Source: JBBQSF01 sp038214085 (GTDB lineage: Bacteria; Bacteroidota; Bacteroidia; Bacteroidales; CG2-30-32-10). From it: a stretch of 14,575 bases of DNA. The notes beneath the pieces are model-generated. The model saw only the letters and a program-made list of their open reading frames with translations. It ran no database searches and was not told the origin of the DNA. The DNA is taken from positions 1 through 14,575 of the forward strand of contig JBBQSF010000075.1 of assembly GCA_038214085.1 (NCBI GenBank), in the 5' to 3' direction. The position numbers and the translations under genes were made by a program. Positions 1-6,544 of the stretch are shown piece after piece (within the stretch, counting starts at the first letter, position 1; every line of letters begins with the position of its first letter).

Positions 1-75
1 GAAATTTCCGAAAGATCACGAAAAGATTTTAAAGAAACTTTTTACAAACAACAATTCGGAATCAGCTATTTTTAA
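1..75 (+). CDS. 3' end of an upstream gene, product unknown
   Basis: Reading from base 1, the frame is open for 24 codons and stops with TAA at 73-75; the residues end in ...YKQQFGISYF. It stops just before the promoter of the next gene, which fits a gene tail. The frame beginning at base 2 is also open, to a TAA at 113-115, and reads equally protein-like, but it would run through the promoter at 79-107. Which frame is coding cannot be decided from this fragment, and no family can be named. Confidence 0.4.
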   Translation, partial: EISERSRKDFKETFYKQQFGISYF

Positions 76-77
76 TA

Positions 78-116
78 ATTTGTGCTCTAAAATAATATTT
101 ACATTTGTGCTCTAAA
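78..116 (+). repeat. 14-bp direct repeat spanning the promoter
   Basis: ATTTGTGCTCTAAA occurs perfectly at 78-91 and again at 103-116, start to start 25 bp. The first copy supplies the -33 TTTG and the second supplies the end of the -7 box. The GTGCTCTAAA part is not demanded by the promoter consensus, so it may be a regulator site or simply a local duplication. Confidence 0.6.
79..107 (+). promoter_or_regulatory. Bacteroidota-type promoter of the M2 peptidase gene
   Basis: TTTG at 79-82 and TACATTTG at 100-107 match the -33 (TTTG) and -7 (TAnnTTTG) elements of the Bacteroidota housekeeping sigma factor, with a 17-bp spacer. Transcription would start about 110-115, giving a leader of roughly 15 nt before the ATG at 128. 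Both boxes lie inside two copies of a 14-bp direct repeat. Confidence 0.6.
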
Positions 117-127
117 TCAAAAGAATT

Positions 128-1834
128 ATGAAAAAAACCAAAACAATTCTCTCACTTGCAACAATTGCATTTTTTAGCTTCGTGATAATTGCAATTATCA
201 GTTGTGGTGGCAAAAAAAATGAAAAAATGAAAAAAGAACTTGAAGATTTTATCACCTCTTACGAAGCGAAAGTTGTTCCGCTTTTTAAATCGTATAATGT
301 TGCAGCATGGAATGCAGAAATAAGTGGCAAAGAAGAAGACTTTAAAATTGTTTCTGATCTTGAGTTTAATCTTACCAAAATTTTTACCAGTAAGGAAGAT
401 TACGAAAAATTGAAAAAAATCAAGGAATCTGGCTTAATAACTGACACATTACTTTCGAGGCAACTTGAAGTAATTTACAACCAATATCTTTCGAACCAGA
501 TTGATACAACAAGCCTTAAAAAGATGATTGATTTGCAAAATGAAATCACTCAAAAGTTCAACACTTTCAGAGCAGAAGTGAAAGGTAAAAAACTTACTGA
601 TAACGAAATTGAAACAATTTTAACTACCTCTACCAATACCGCCGACCTTAAAGAAGCGTGGCTATCAACCAAAAAAGCTGGCACAAATGTATCTGAAGAT
701 ATATTAAAACTCGTTAAAATGCGCAATGCTTCTGCAAAAGAATTAGGGTTTAATAATTTTCACGAAATGAGTTTGAAGTTGAGTGATCAGGATCCCAAAG
801 AAATTGAAAAATTATTCAATGAACTCGACAGCCTCACCAAAGATGCCTTTGCCGAAATAAAAGATGAAATGGATACTTATTATGCAAAAAGATATTCCAT
901 AAGCAAAGATTCCTTGATGCCATGGCATTACCAGAACCGCTTTTTTCAGGAAGGTCCTAAAATTTACGAAGTTGACCTCGATAAATATTACAAAGGAAAA
1001 GACCTTGTTGACCTTACAACAAAATATTATTCAGGTTTAGGACTTGATATTTCCGATATGGTTAAAAAAAGTGATCTTTTTGAAAAAGAAGGAAAAAATC
1101 AACATGCATTCTGCACAGATATCGATAACGAAGGTGATGTTCGCGTACTTTGCAATGTTGTTGACAATGCATATTGGATGAATACACTGTTACATGAATA
1201 TGGCCATGCAAATTATGATAAATATATCGATCGCAAACTGCCGTTCTCTTTGAGAGAGCCTGCGCATACTTTCACCACAGAAGCAATCGCTATGTTGTTT
1301 GGTCGTTTTTCGTCAAATCCGCAATGGTTAAAGGATAACCTTGGAATTACAGATGCTGAAAAATCCAAAATTGAAGAAAATTGTTTCAAAACCCTTCGCC
1401 TAGAGCAATTGGTTTTTAGCCGCTGGTCACAGGTTATGTATCGCTTTGAAAAAGCACTTTACGAAAACCCTGATCAGGATTTAAATACATTGTGGTGGGA
1501 TCTTGTTGAAAAATATCAGTTGCTCAAACGTCCTGTTGGAAGAAATGCACCAGATTGGGCTTCGAAAATTCATATTGCAACCTCGCCTTGTTACTATCAC
1601 AACTATTTGTTAGGAGAATTGCTTGCCTCTCAGTTATATTACTACATTACCACTAATATTTTAAAGTCGACCGATTTCAAAAACCAGAGTTTTAGTGGCA
1701 AAAAAGAAGTTGGAACTTATTTGATTGAAAAGGTATTTAAACCTGGAGCCAAATACCAATGGAATGATATGATTACAAAAGCTACCGGCGAAAAACTTAC
1801 GGCTAAGTATTATGCCAAACAGTTCGTGAACTAA
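128..1834 (+). CDS. M2-family (ACE-like) zinc metallopeptidase, lipoprotein
   Basis: A 568-residue envelope peptidase. Residues 1-25 form a lipoprotein signal with the lipobox I-I-S-C at Cys26, so the protein is probably anchored to a membrane by lipid. The zinc site HEYGH spans 356-360 (His356, catalytic Glu357, His360), with a third ligand in T-F-T-T-E at Glu385. The stretch LPFSLRE between them resembles the LP-x-S/A-LR segment of angiotensin-converting enzyme. Near the C-terminus, H482-I-A-T-S-P with Y489, Y490 and Y493 matches the substrate-binding His and transition-state Tyr region of ACE (H513 and Y523 in human testis ACE). M2 enzymes are mostly peptidyl-dipeptidases; the substrate here is unknown. 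The gene is a single unit with its own promoter and terminator. The HExxH and downstream segments favour M2 over M3. Family assignment is firm; the reaction is inferred. Confidence 0.88.
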   Translation: MKKTKTILSLATIAFFSFVIIAIISCGGKKNEKMKKELEDFITSYEAKVVPLFKSYNVAAWNAEISGKEEDFKIVSDLEFNLTKIFTSKEDYEKLKKIKESGLITDTLLSRQLEVIYNQYLSNQIDTTSLKKMIDLQNEITQKFNTFRAEVKGKKLTDNEIETILTTSTNTADLKEAWLSTKKAGTNVSEDILKLVKMRNASAKELGFNNFHEMSLKLSDQDPKEIEKLFNELDSLTKDAFAEIKDEMDTYYAKRYSISKDSLMPWHYQNRFFQEGPKIYEVDLDKYYKGKDLVDLTTKYYSGLGLDISDMVKKSDLFEKEGKNQHAFCTDIDNEGDVRVLCNVVDNAYWMNTLLHEYGHANYDKYIDRKLPFSLREPAHTFTTEAIAMLFGRFSSNPQWLKDNLGITDAEKSKIEENCFKTLRLEQLVFSRWSQVMYRFEKALYENPDQDLNTLWWDLVEKYQLLKRPVGRNAPDWASKIHIATSPCYYHNYLLGELLASQLYYYITTNILKSTDFKNQSFSGKKEVGTYLIEKVFKPGAKYQWNDMITKATGEKLTAKYYAKQFVN

Positions 1835-1850
1835 GCTCATTCTTATAATA

Positions 1851-1887
1851 AAAAACCACAGAAAACTAAAATCTGTGGTTTTTTTTT
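1851..1887. terminator. Bidirectional rho-independent terminator
   Basis: An 11-bp perfect stem pairs AAAACCACAGA (1852-1862) with TCTGTGGTTTT (1872-1882) around a 9-nt loop, followed by a T run to 1887. The A run on the left gives a U tract on the other strand. It lies between convergent genes ending at 1834 and 1909 and probably serves both. Confidence 0.85.
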
Positions 1888-1908
1888 GATCAATAGGAGT
1901 AAAAATTC

Positions 1909-2358
1909 TTATTCGTTGTCTTCAGCAAACCACTCCGAATAAGAGTTGGCGGTTTCATTCAATCTCAAACTAAATAGTTTTACACCAGAAGGCAAAACAG
2001 ATTTTATGCGTGTAGCAAAATCGCAAAGCATATTTTCGCAAGTAGGCTGATAAGGCACAAGAATAATATTGGTGAACATTTTTTGCAGGGAGTTTATTTC
2101 CCCTTCAGAAACAGTAGAATTCAATAACAATGCATGATCGAGCCTGTGGGTAATATTTTCTTTTATCAGCTTTTTAAGTGCTGAAAAATCCATAACCATT
2201 CCTACTTTAGGCGAATTTTCATCGGTCAATGGCTCACCAATAAGCGTTACAAATAAACGATACGAATGTCCGTGAATATTTTTGCATGGTCCATCATAGC
2301 CCATTAAGGCATGAGCCATTTCGAAACTAAACTCTTTTGTAATTCTGATTTTTGTCAT
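1909..2358 (-). CDS. queD: 6-carboxy-5,6,7,8-tetrahydropterin synthase / PTPS family
   Basis: A 149-residue cytosolic T-fold enzyme. QueD converts 7,8-dihydroneopterin triphosphate to 6-carboxytetrahydropterin in queuosine (preQ1) synthesis; the related PTPS makes 6-pyruvoyltetrahydropterin. Zinc ligands are visible as His16 (F-E-M-A-H) and His29 and His31 (H-G-H). The catalytic Cys25 sits four residues before His29, the spacing used in QueD. The Asp74-His75 pair (L-D-H-A-L-L), P-T-C-E-N (Glu109) and the pterin-anchoring L-N-E-T (Glu135) are all present. The length fits a stand-alone single-domain enzyme. The ATG lies 5 bp after the stop of the endonuclease gene, so the two are probably co-transcribed. 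No other queuosine genes are in view, so PTPS activity cannot be ruled out by context. Confidence 0.88.
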   Translation of the reverse strand: MTKIRITKEFSFEMAHALMGYDGPCKNIHGHSYRLFVTLIGEPLTDENSPKVGMVMDFSALKKLIKENITHRLDHALLLNSTVSEGEINSLQKMFTNIILVPYQPTCENMLCDFATRIKSVLPSGVKLFSLRLNETANSYSEWFAEDNE

Positions 2359-2363
2359 CTGAT

Positions 2364-3467
2364 TTACTTTTGAACAATCAACTGTTTGGTAACAGAAGCA
2401 TCGCCAGAAATAATTTTAATAAAATAGATTCCATTTGCCAGTTCTGCCGTTGAAACATCAATTGTGTTTTTTGTAGCATTGCTGCAATTTTTTGAAAACA
2501 AAAGATTTCCTTCAATAGTGAATATTTCAATTACATCAGGAGAAGCAGATGGCAAAGAATAGGAAATGGTTACATTTCCACTGCTTGGGTTTGGGAATAT
2601 TGTATAATAATTCTTATCAATATCTGATTCTGCAACTCCAACAGAACATGTAGCCCAGATACATTCAATATATTCAGGATGGTCGATAAACGGATTTCTG
2701 TTGTGCTGTATAGCATAAACGGCATTGTTCCTGTTTCTTTCTTTTGTACTAACAGGATCTAAAGCAGACCAAGATAACAACATGGTAACAAACCAAGGTT
2801 TAAAAACAAGACCACCATTACCTGCATAAACCGCTGCGCACTCTGTTGAATTAGAAGGCCAAGCTGAAACAATATTTTCGTACCGGGTAGCCATATAAAA
2901 ATACGTGCGGGCAAAATCACCCTTAAAACTGTCAATGGGTTCAAATACAGTTCCTGCATAACCAGCATTGGAGCATGATCCAACTTTGCATCCATTTGAT
3001 GAAGTCCAGCTAGTTGTGCCAACATTTCCATAAGGATAATTTGAACGGCGGTTGTTTACATAACCATCGGTAGGGTAAACATTAAACAAATCACTGTACA
3101 TGGGGGTTGCATCATTAAACCAACTTGAAGGAGTAGTATGCTCCCGGTTATAACAATCTCCTTCGGCAGAATAATTGCCGCATTGATCGGCATTGTTCGA
3201 TGAATTTATAAACCAATAATTCGCTGTGCCATCAGCTTTAATGGAATACATATCCCAAACCTTATTGGTAGGCAAATTATCAGTTGTAACATATCCCGAA
3301 TACAAACTTCCATACGAAATTGAAGTATGTCCTTTAATAATATTATACAAAGCGGTTTTGAGAGGAAGCCCGTCGAGCCCAGCAGCGCTGTCATAATACC
3401 CCGGAGGAATTTGCCCGTAAACAAAATTTACGAGCAACAATGTAACTACAAATAAATATTTTTTCAT
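2364..3467 (-). CDS. T9SS-exported endonuclease I family nuclease
   Basis: A 367-residue secreted nuclease. Residues 1-18 form a signal peptide (cut near V-Y-G-Q). The endonuclease I domain runs from about 30 to 275: the catalytic N-R-E-H at 107-110 is followed by T-T-P-S-S-W-F, then D-L-F-N-V-Y-P-T-D at 126-134 and V-N-N-R-R-S-N at 137-143, and ends with N-R-N-P-F-I-D-H-P-E-Y at 256-266. These are hallmarks of the EndA/Vvn type (His-Me finger fold, Mg-dependent, nonspecific for DNA and RNA). Residues 287-367 form a type A T9SS sorting domain (F-P-N-P at 291-294, G-I-Y-F-I-K-I near 346-352). The mature enzyme is therefore expected outside the cell or on its surface, perhaps for nutrient scavenging from nucleic acids. 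It is the first gene of a two-gene unit with queD. Confidence 0.92.
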   Translation of the reverse strand: MKKYLFVVTLLLVNFVYGQIPPGYYDSAAGLDGLPLKTALYNIIKGHTSISYGSLYSGYVTTDNLPTNKVWDMYSIKADGTANYWFINSSNNADQCGNYSAEGDCYNREHTTPSSWFNDATPMYSDLFNVYPTDGYVNNRRSNYPYGNVGTTSWTSSNGCKVGSCSNAGYAGTVFEPIDSFKGDFARTYFYMATRYENIVSAWPSNSTECAAVYAGNGGLVFKPWFVTMLLSWSALDPVSTKERNRNNAVYAIQHNRNPFIDHPEYIECIWATCSVGVAESDIDKNYYTIFPNPSSGNVTISYSLPSASPDVIEIFTIEGNLLFSKNCSNATKNTIDVSTAELANGIYFIKIISGDASVTKQLIVQK

Positions 3468-3555
3468 TTCAAAATTAATTAGCCTATAAAGGTACGATTA
3501 TTTTCGTTTGCCTTTTTTGTAAAAATAGACAAGAAGCCAATTACTTATGTCGGAT

Positions 3556-3801
3556 TTACTTCATGCAATATTTATTCAGGCACTCATGTGCGTTTTCACC
3601 GTTCATTTCCCTAAATTTGAACAAATCATAACATCCATCCTTATTAAGCGCTAGTTTAAAAAGTCCGCGGTATAAAAGTGCCTCAGCATTAAGGGGGTAA
3701 CCTTTAATGGCCGTATTGTAATCAAGTGGAAAAGTTGAGCACTTCAGAGCATTTGTTTTGTCAGGTGTTATGTTTTTCGGAATGCAACTATATGCATAAG
3801 A
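3556..3801 (-). pseudogene. 5'-truncated TPR-repeat protein remnant
   Basis: The minus strand is open for 81 codons, ending with TAA at 3556-3558. The translation includes D-Y-N-T-A-I-K-G-Y-P-L-N-A-E-A-L-L-Y-R-G followed by a second helix pair and ends N-A-H-E-C-L-N-K-Y-C-M-K. This is the typical last repeat of Bacteroidota TPR proteins (consensus N-A-E-A-Y-Y-N-R-G, then ...A-K-x-x-L-K-K-Y-C). There is no ATG, GTG or TTG before the TPR part, and an in-frame stop lies just beyond at 3802-3804, so the 5' end is missing. It is most simply a decayed gene end. A short protein starting at the internal ATG (reading M-N-G-E-N-A) would lack the repeat. The recognition rests on pattern, not on a database search. 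Confidence 0.6.
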
Positions 3802-3846
3802 TTAATATTATTTTTAGCAATATAATCCTTATACAATAATTTCTTG

Positions 3847-3854
3847 TATTTTTG
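3847..3854 (+). promoter_or_regulatory. Probable -7 box for the lipoprotein gene
   Basis: TATTTTTG at 3847-3854 fits TAnnTTTG and lies 36 bp before the ATG at 3890, implying a leader of about 30 nt. No clear TTG is found at the expected -33 position (about 3822-3827), so only the -7 half is supported. Confidence 0.45.
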
Positions 3855-3889
3855 CTAAACAATTTTGTCTAACTAAAACACTAATTAAA

Positions 3890-4531
3890 ATGAAAAAACT
3901 GATTATTCCATTAGCGGTATTATTTACATTTACTTTATTTTCTTGTGGTAATACAGAAAAAAAAGACAACAAAAAAGCAACCGAAGATTCTTTAAAAGCT
4001 GTTGCAAAAGATGATTCTATTAAAGCTGCAAAAGCAAAAAAAGAAGCAGAAGCAAATAGTGATGATGCATTTTTAAAAGATGAAAAAGGACAGTGGGCTG
4101 TTGGAGCTCAGGCAAGTTCTACTTACGCAAATAATGGCGGAAAACAGGCTTCATGGTCGCCTGAGCAAATGATTGGAAAACCAAATGTTCAAAAATATGG
4201 CGACAACGGAAATGCTTGGGCATCCAAAGAACAAGATAAAGGAACAGAGTGGGTAAAACTTACTTTTGAAAAAGAAGTTAACGCCACCGAAGTTCGGATC
4301 AAGCAAACATATAAACCTGGTGCAATATCTAAAATTGAATTAATTGATACAAAAAACATGAGCCATGTTGTTTATGAAGGAAAAGTGGAAGCCAAAGATG
4401 ACAAAATACAATACATGACAGCTTCTTTCGAAAAAACCCCTTACAAAACCAAAACTGTAAAAATTACAATTGATTCAAAAGCCGTTGCCGGATGGAATGA
4501 AATTGATGCCGTTCAGTTGGTAGGAGAATAA
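3890..4531 (+). CDS. Lipoprotein with C-terminal galactose-binding-like domain
   Basis: A 213-residue lipoprotein. The signal segment ends in the lipobox L-F-S-C at Cys19. Residues 20-62 are a highly charged Lys/Glu/Asp/Ala-rich linker, likely a flexible or helical stalk. From about 68 to 212 is a compact beta-rich domain: A-S-S-T-Y near 75-79, A-W-A-S-K at 99-103, G-T-E-W-V-K-L-T-F at 118-126, T-E-V-R-I-K-Q-T-Y-K-P-G-A at 133-145 and G-W-N-E-I-D-A-V-Q-L at 201-210. This pattern resembles discoidin (F5/8 type C)-like jelly-roll domains, which often bind carbohydrate or other surface ligands. No catalytic residues are evident, so a binding or structural role at the envelope is inferred. It appears monocistronic. 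Confidence 0.7.
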   Translation: MKKLIIPLAVLFTFTLFSCGNTEKKDNKKATEDSLKAVAKDDSIKAAKAKKEAEANSDDAFLKDEKGQWAVGAQASSTYANNGGKQASWSPEQMIGKPNVQKYGDNGNAWASKEQDKGTEWVKLTFEKEVNATEVRIKQTYKPGAISKIELIDTKNMSHVVYEGKVEAKDDKIQYMTASFEKTPYKTKTVKITIDSKAVAGWNEIDAVQLVGE

Positions 4532-4548
4532 TTTTTTTTGATTTATTA

Positions 4549-4739
4549 AGAAACTGTTTAAATTTCATATAAAATTTTTATTATGCCCCGTCAATTCGAG
4601 TTTTTCTATCGTCGCTTCTCGATACCCGCATACATTTTTGTAATTGATTATTTTTTAGGAGCGGACTCGAAGTGACCATAGAAAAAGTATCGAAAATAGG
4701 GGCACAATAATCTCATGTTTTAAAATTTAAACAACCTCT
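4549..4739. repeat. 191-bp imperfect palindrome, MITE-like intergenic element
   Basis: The two arms of about 80 bp are imperfect inverted copies. The left end AGAAACTGTTTAAATTT (4549-4565) matches the reverse complement of the right end, which reads AGAGGTTGTTTAAATTT. Further in, ATGCCCC on the left faces GTGCCCC, and TTTTTCTATCGTCGCTTC faces TTTTTCTATGGTCACTTC. About 30 bp in the middle are unpaired. There is no coding capacity and no clear target-site duplication. It could be a non-autonomous transposon derivative or a dispersed hairpin repeat. Its position, after the lipoprotein stop codon and before a terminator, fits insertion into a 3' untranslated region. Confidence 0.65.
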
Positions 4740-4744
4740 AAAGG

Positions 4745-4773
4745 CCGGGCAAAAAATTGTCCGGTTTTTTTTT
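4745..4773 (+). terminator. Rho-independent terminator downstream of the palindromic element
   Basis: CCGGGC (4745-4750) pairs with GTCCGG (4759-4764), allowing one G-T pair, around an 8-nt A-rich loop and is followed by nine T. It is the only good terminator after the lipoprotein gene and is separated from the stop codon by the palindromic element. Confidence 0.75.
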
Positions 4774-4782
4774 GAAATATTA

Positions 4783-4814
4783 TTTGTATTTCGGTAATCT
4801 CTGAATTATATTTG
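4783..4814 (+). promoter_or_regulatory. Canonical Bacteroidota promoter of the barrel protein gene
   Basis: TTTG at 4783-4786, a 20-bp spacer, and TATATTTG at 4807-4814 match the -33/-7 consensus fully. Transcription is expected about 4819-4822, so the upstream TTG at 4816-4818 cannot be the start codon. The ATG at 4834 follows a leader of about 13 nt. Confidence 0.75.
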
Positions 4815-4833
4815 TTTGATAAAATTAATATTT

Positions 4834-5475
4834 ATGAAAAAATCAATACTTCTTATTATTGCGGTTTTCATTCTGTTTGCTGGTAAAACAGCCTATTCGC
4901 AATTTTCTGCCATGGGAGGAATATATAGCGGATACGGGCAAACAATGTACAACATGAAGGGCTATGACAATGCAGCATTTATGCCTTTGGGAGTGCGTGC
5001 GGCCGTAGGAATGTATTCTGTTCAGGTTGGCTTAGATTATGCGGCAAGTGCCATGAATCCAAAATTCAATATTAATGATTCAGCAGGGCAGCCTTTTTAT
5101 ACCGATAAAATAAAGAACAACTACCTTGGAGCCATGCTGCGATTCCACATGGGTGATGATCCTAGAGATTTTGCCTTTATTCTGCGTGGTGGAGTGGGAA
5201 TGTGGTTTAGTAAAAAAGAAATAACGTATTCTGATTTTTACAAACAGAATTTTCCGCTTGAAGATTTTACAAAAAAATATGACAATTCCATTGGATTTAA
5301 TGGCGCAATGGGCTTTTCAATTCCAGTAAAAGATGCACTTCATTTAACCTTAGAAGGGCAATACAATTATAATGAAAGGAAGTTTGAAAACCAAAGCGAG
5401 TTTCATTCATCCTGGTGTGTGCAGATGGGCGTTTCTTACAATTTTTTCAACAAGTACAATTTAGGCAGTTATTAA
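4834..5475 (+). CDS. Small outer-membrane beta-barrel protein
   Basis: A 213-residue exported protein. The signal peptide covers 1-22 (lysines, a leucine/isoleucine core, then T-A-Y-S-Q). The mature part alternates hydrophobic and polar residues with many Gly and aromatic residues, e.g. G-G-I-Y-S-G-Y-G-Q, V-Q-V-G-L-D-Y-A, L-G-A-M-L-R-F-H-M, L-T-L-E-G-Q-Y-N-Y and the final V-Q-M-G-V-S-Y-N-F-F. This is the texture of 8-10-stranded barrels of the outer-membrane-beta-barrel/porin-like family common in Bacteroidota. The reading frame extends upstream to a TTG at 4816, but that codon lies next to the -7 box and before the expected transcription start, so ATG 4834 is preferred; it also gives a normal signal peptide. 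The specific role is unknown. Confidence 0.75.
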   Translation: MKKSILLIIAVFILFAGKTAYSQFSAMGGIYSGYGQTMYNMKGYDNAAFMPLGVRAAVGMYSVQVGLDYAASAMNPKFNINDSAGQPFYTDKIKNNYLGAMLRFHMGDDPRDFAFILRGGVGMWFSKKEITYSDFYKQNFPLEDFTKKYDNSIGFNGAMGFSIPVKDALHLTLEGQYNYNERKFENQSEFHSSWCVQMGVSYNFFNKYNLGSY

Positions 5476-5476
5476 T

Positions 5477-5503
5477 AAAAAAGCCGGTAAAACCGGCTTT
5501 TTT
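5477..5503. terminator. Strong bidirectional terminator
   Basis: A perfect 12-bp stem pairs AAAAAAGCCGGT (5477-5488) with ACCGGCTTTTTT (5492-5503) across a 3-nt loop. It lies 2 bp after the barrel gene's stop and 9 bp from the stop of the convergent DHOD-like gene, giving a U tract in both directions. Confidence 0.9.
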
Positions 5504-5512
5504 AAATTGTTG

Positions 5513-6526
5513 TTATAGCATTGGATATTTTTTAAATATCTCGCTTGAGCGCATTAATATGTCAATATACTGAGCTCTTTTATAAGCATAATGATCTTTG
5601 GTTTTTTTCTTTGATAGTTTTCCTTTAAAGTCGGAAATAGTGTGGTAATTTTTTGATTGCATCCAAGCATCCAAATCAGAAAGAATTGTAGTTATTTGTG
5701 AAATCTGATTTTTATAAAGAGTGCTCACTACCTGTACGCAATCAGCTCCTGCCAGAATCATTTTGGCAACATCAGCTCCGCTGAAAATACCTGTATTTGA
5801 ACAGATAGATGCATTAATGTTTCCATAGGCAAGACCAGCAAAGCGCATTGCCATTCTGCCATCTTCCGGGTTGCTCAAGTTGTACGGAAAATGATGTTCT
5901 TCTTTGTTGAGATCCAAATCAGGATGAAACAATCTGTTTAATAGTACAAAGCCATCAATCCCAGTTTTATCTAAATCGGCAATCATTTTTAAAGGATTGG
6001 TGTAAAACTGACTCAATTTAATGCTTACAGGTATTTTAACAGCTTGCTTAACTGAAGCAGCAATATTGATTTGTTTCTCTTCAATGGTTAGTCCAACTGT
6101 TACAAAACTATCAGGAACATTGTAGAAATTCAGTTCCAAACCATCAACGCCAGTTTGTTCAATTTGTTTTGCATATTCAACCCATACTTCTTTGTAAACA
6201 GCATTTAAACTGGCAAAAACAGGAATTGATACACTTTCTTTAGCTTTTCGGAGGTTAATCAAATATTCTTCCGGTCCAGCATGTTCAATTTCGGGAAATA
6301 AAGAAATCATTTCGGCATTACGTTCTTCATATTCGGTAAGGCTTTCGTGGATTTCAAGATTTTCGAGTTGAATTTGTTCTTCAAAAAGTGATTTGTAAAC
6401 CACAGCTGCTGCTCCTGCATCTTCCATTTTTTTGAGGTTGCTGCTATCTGTAACCAGATTACAAGCACCAACAATAACGGGGTTCTTAAGTGTAAGCCCC
6501 ATGTATTTTGTTGTAAGATCTGCCAT
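5513..6526 (-). CDS. Dihydroorotate dehydrogenase-like flavoprotein
   Basis: A 337-residue cytosolic protein with the TIM-barrel fold of class 1 DHODH/dihydropyrimidine dehydrogenase-type FMN enzymes. Visible elements are L-K-N-P-V-I-V-G-A near 13-21, V-Y-K-S at 43-46 (Lys45), E-L-N-F-Y-N at 131-136, I-K-L-S (Lys170), L-L-N-R (Asn197), and the FMN phosphate-binding region around S-N-T-G-I (243-247) and A-G-A-D-C-V-Q (259-265). In class 1A enzymes the catalytic base is the Cys of N-x-x-C-P-N; here the aligned position reads N-F-Y-N (Asn136), so true dihydroorotate oxidation is doubtful. The gene starts 18 bp after nifJ on the same strand, so it is probably co-transcribed, which suggests a redox job linked to pyruvate metabolism. 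Substrate unknown. Confidence 0.8.
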   Translation of the reverse strand: MADLTTKYMGLTLKNPVIVGACNLVTDSSNLKKMEDAGAAAVVYKSLFEEQIQLENLEIHESLTEYEERNAEMISLFPEIEHAGPEEYLINLRKAKESVSIPVFASLNAVYKEVWVEYAKQIEQTGVDGLELNFYNVPDSFVTVGLTIEEKQINIAASVKQAVKIPVSIKLSQFYTNPLKMIADLDKTGIDGFVLLNRLFHPDLDLNKEEHHFPYNLSNPEDGRMAMRFAGLAYGNINASICSNTGIFSGADVAKMILAGADCVQVVSTLYKNQISQITTILSDLDAWMQSKNYHTISDFKGKLSKKKTKDHYAYKRAQYIDILMRSSEIFKKYPML

Positions 6527-6544
6527 AATATATATTTTTTAAGA

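Noticed and set aside
2..115. A second open frame at the left edge (starting at base 2, stop at 113-115).
   Set aside because: It would run through the promoter and direct repeat of the M2 peptidase gene; the frame ending at 75 is more consistent. With so few codons this is only a preference.
3470..3477. CAAAATTA reads TAATTTTG on the minus strand, a possible -7 box for the endonuclease gene.
   Set aside because: It ends only 2 bp before the ATG at 3467, so transcription would start inside the coding region. A weaker TACCTTTA at 3494-3487 is better placed but lacks a -33 partner, so no promoter was called.
4549..4739. The palindromic element as a riboswitch or small RNA gene.
   Set aside because: The arms pair along their length as a simple imperfect inverted repeat with no recognisable riboswitch core, and there is no promoter of its own. 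A repeat element is the simpler explanation.
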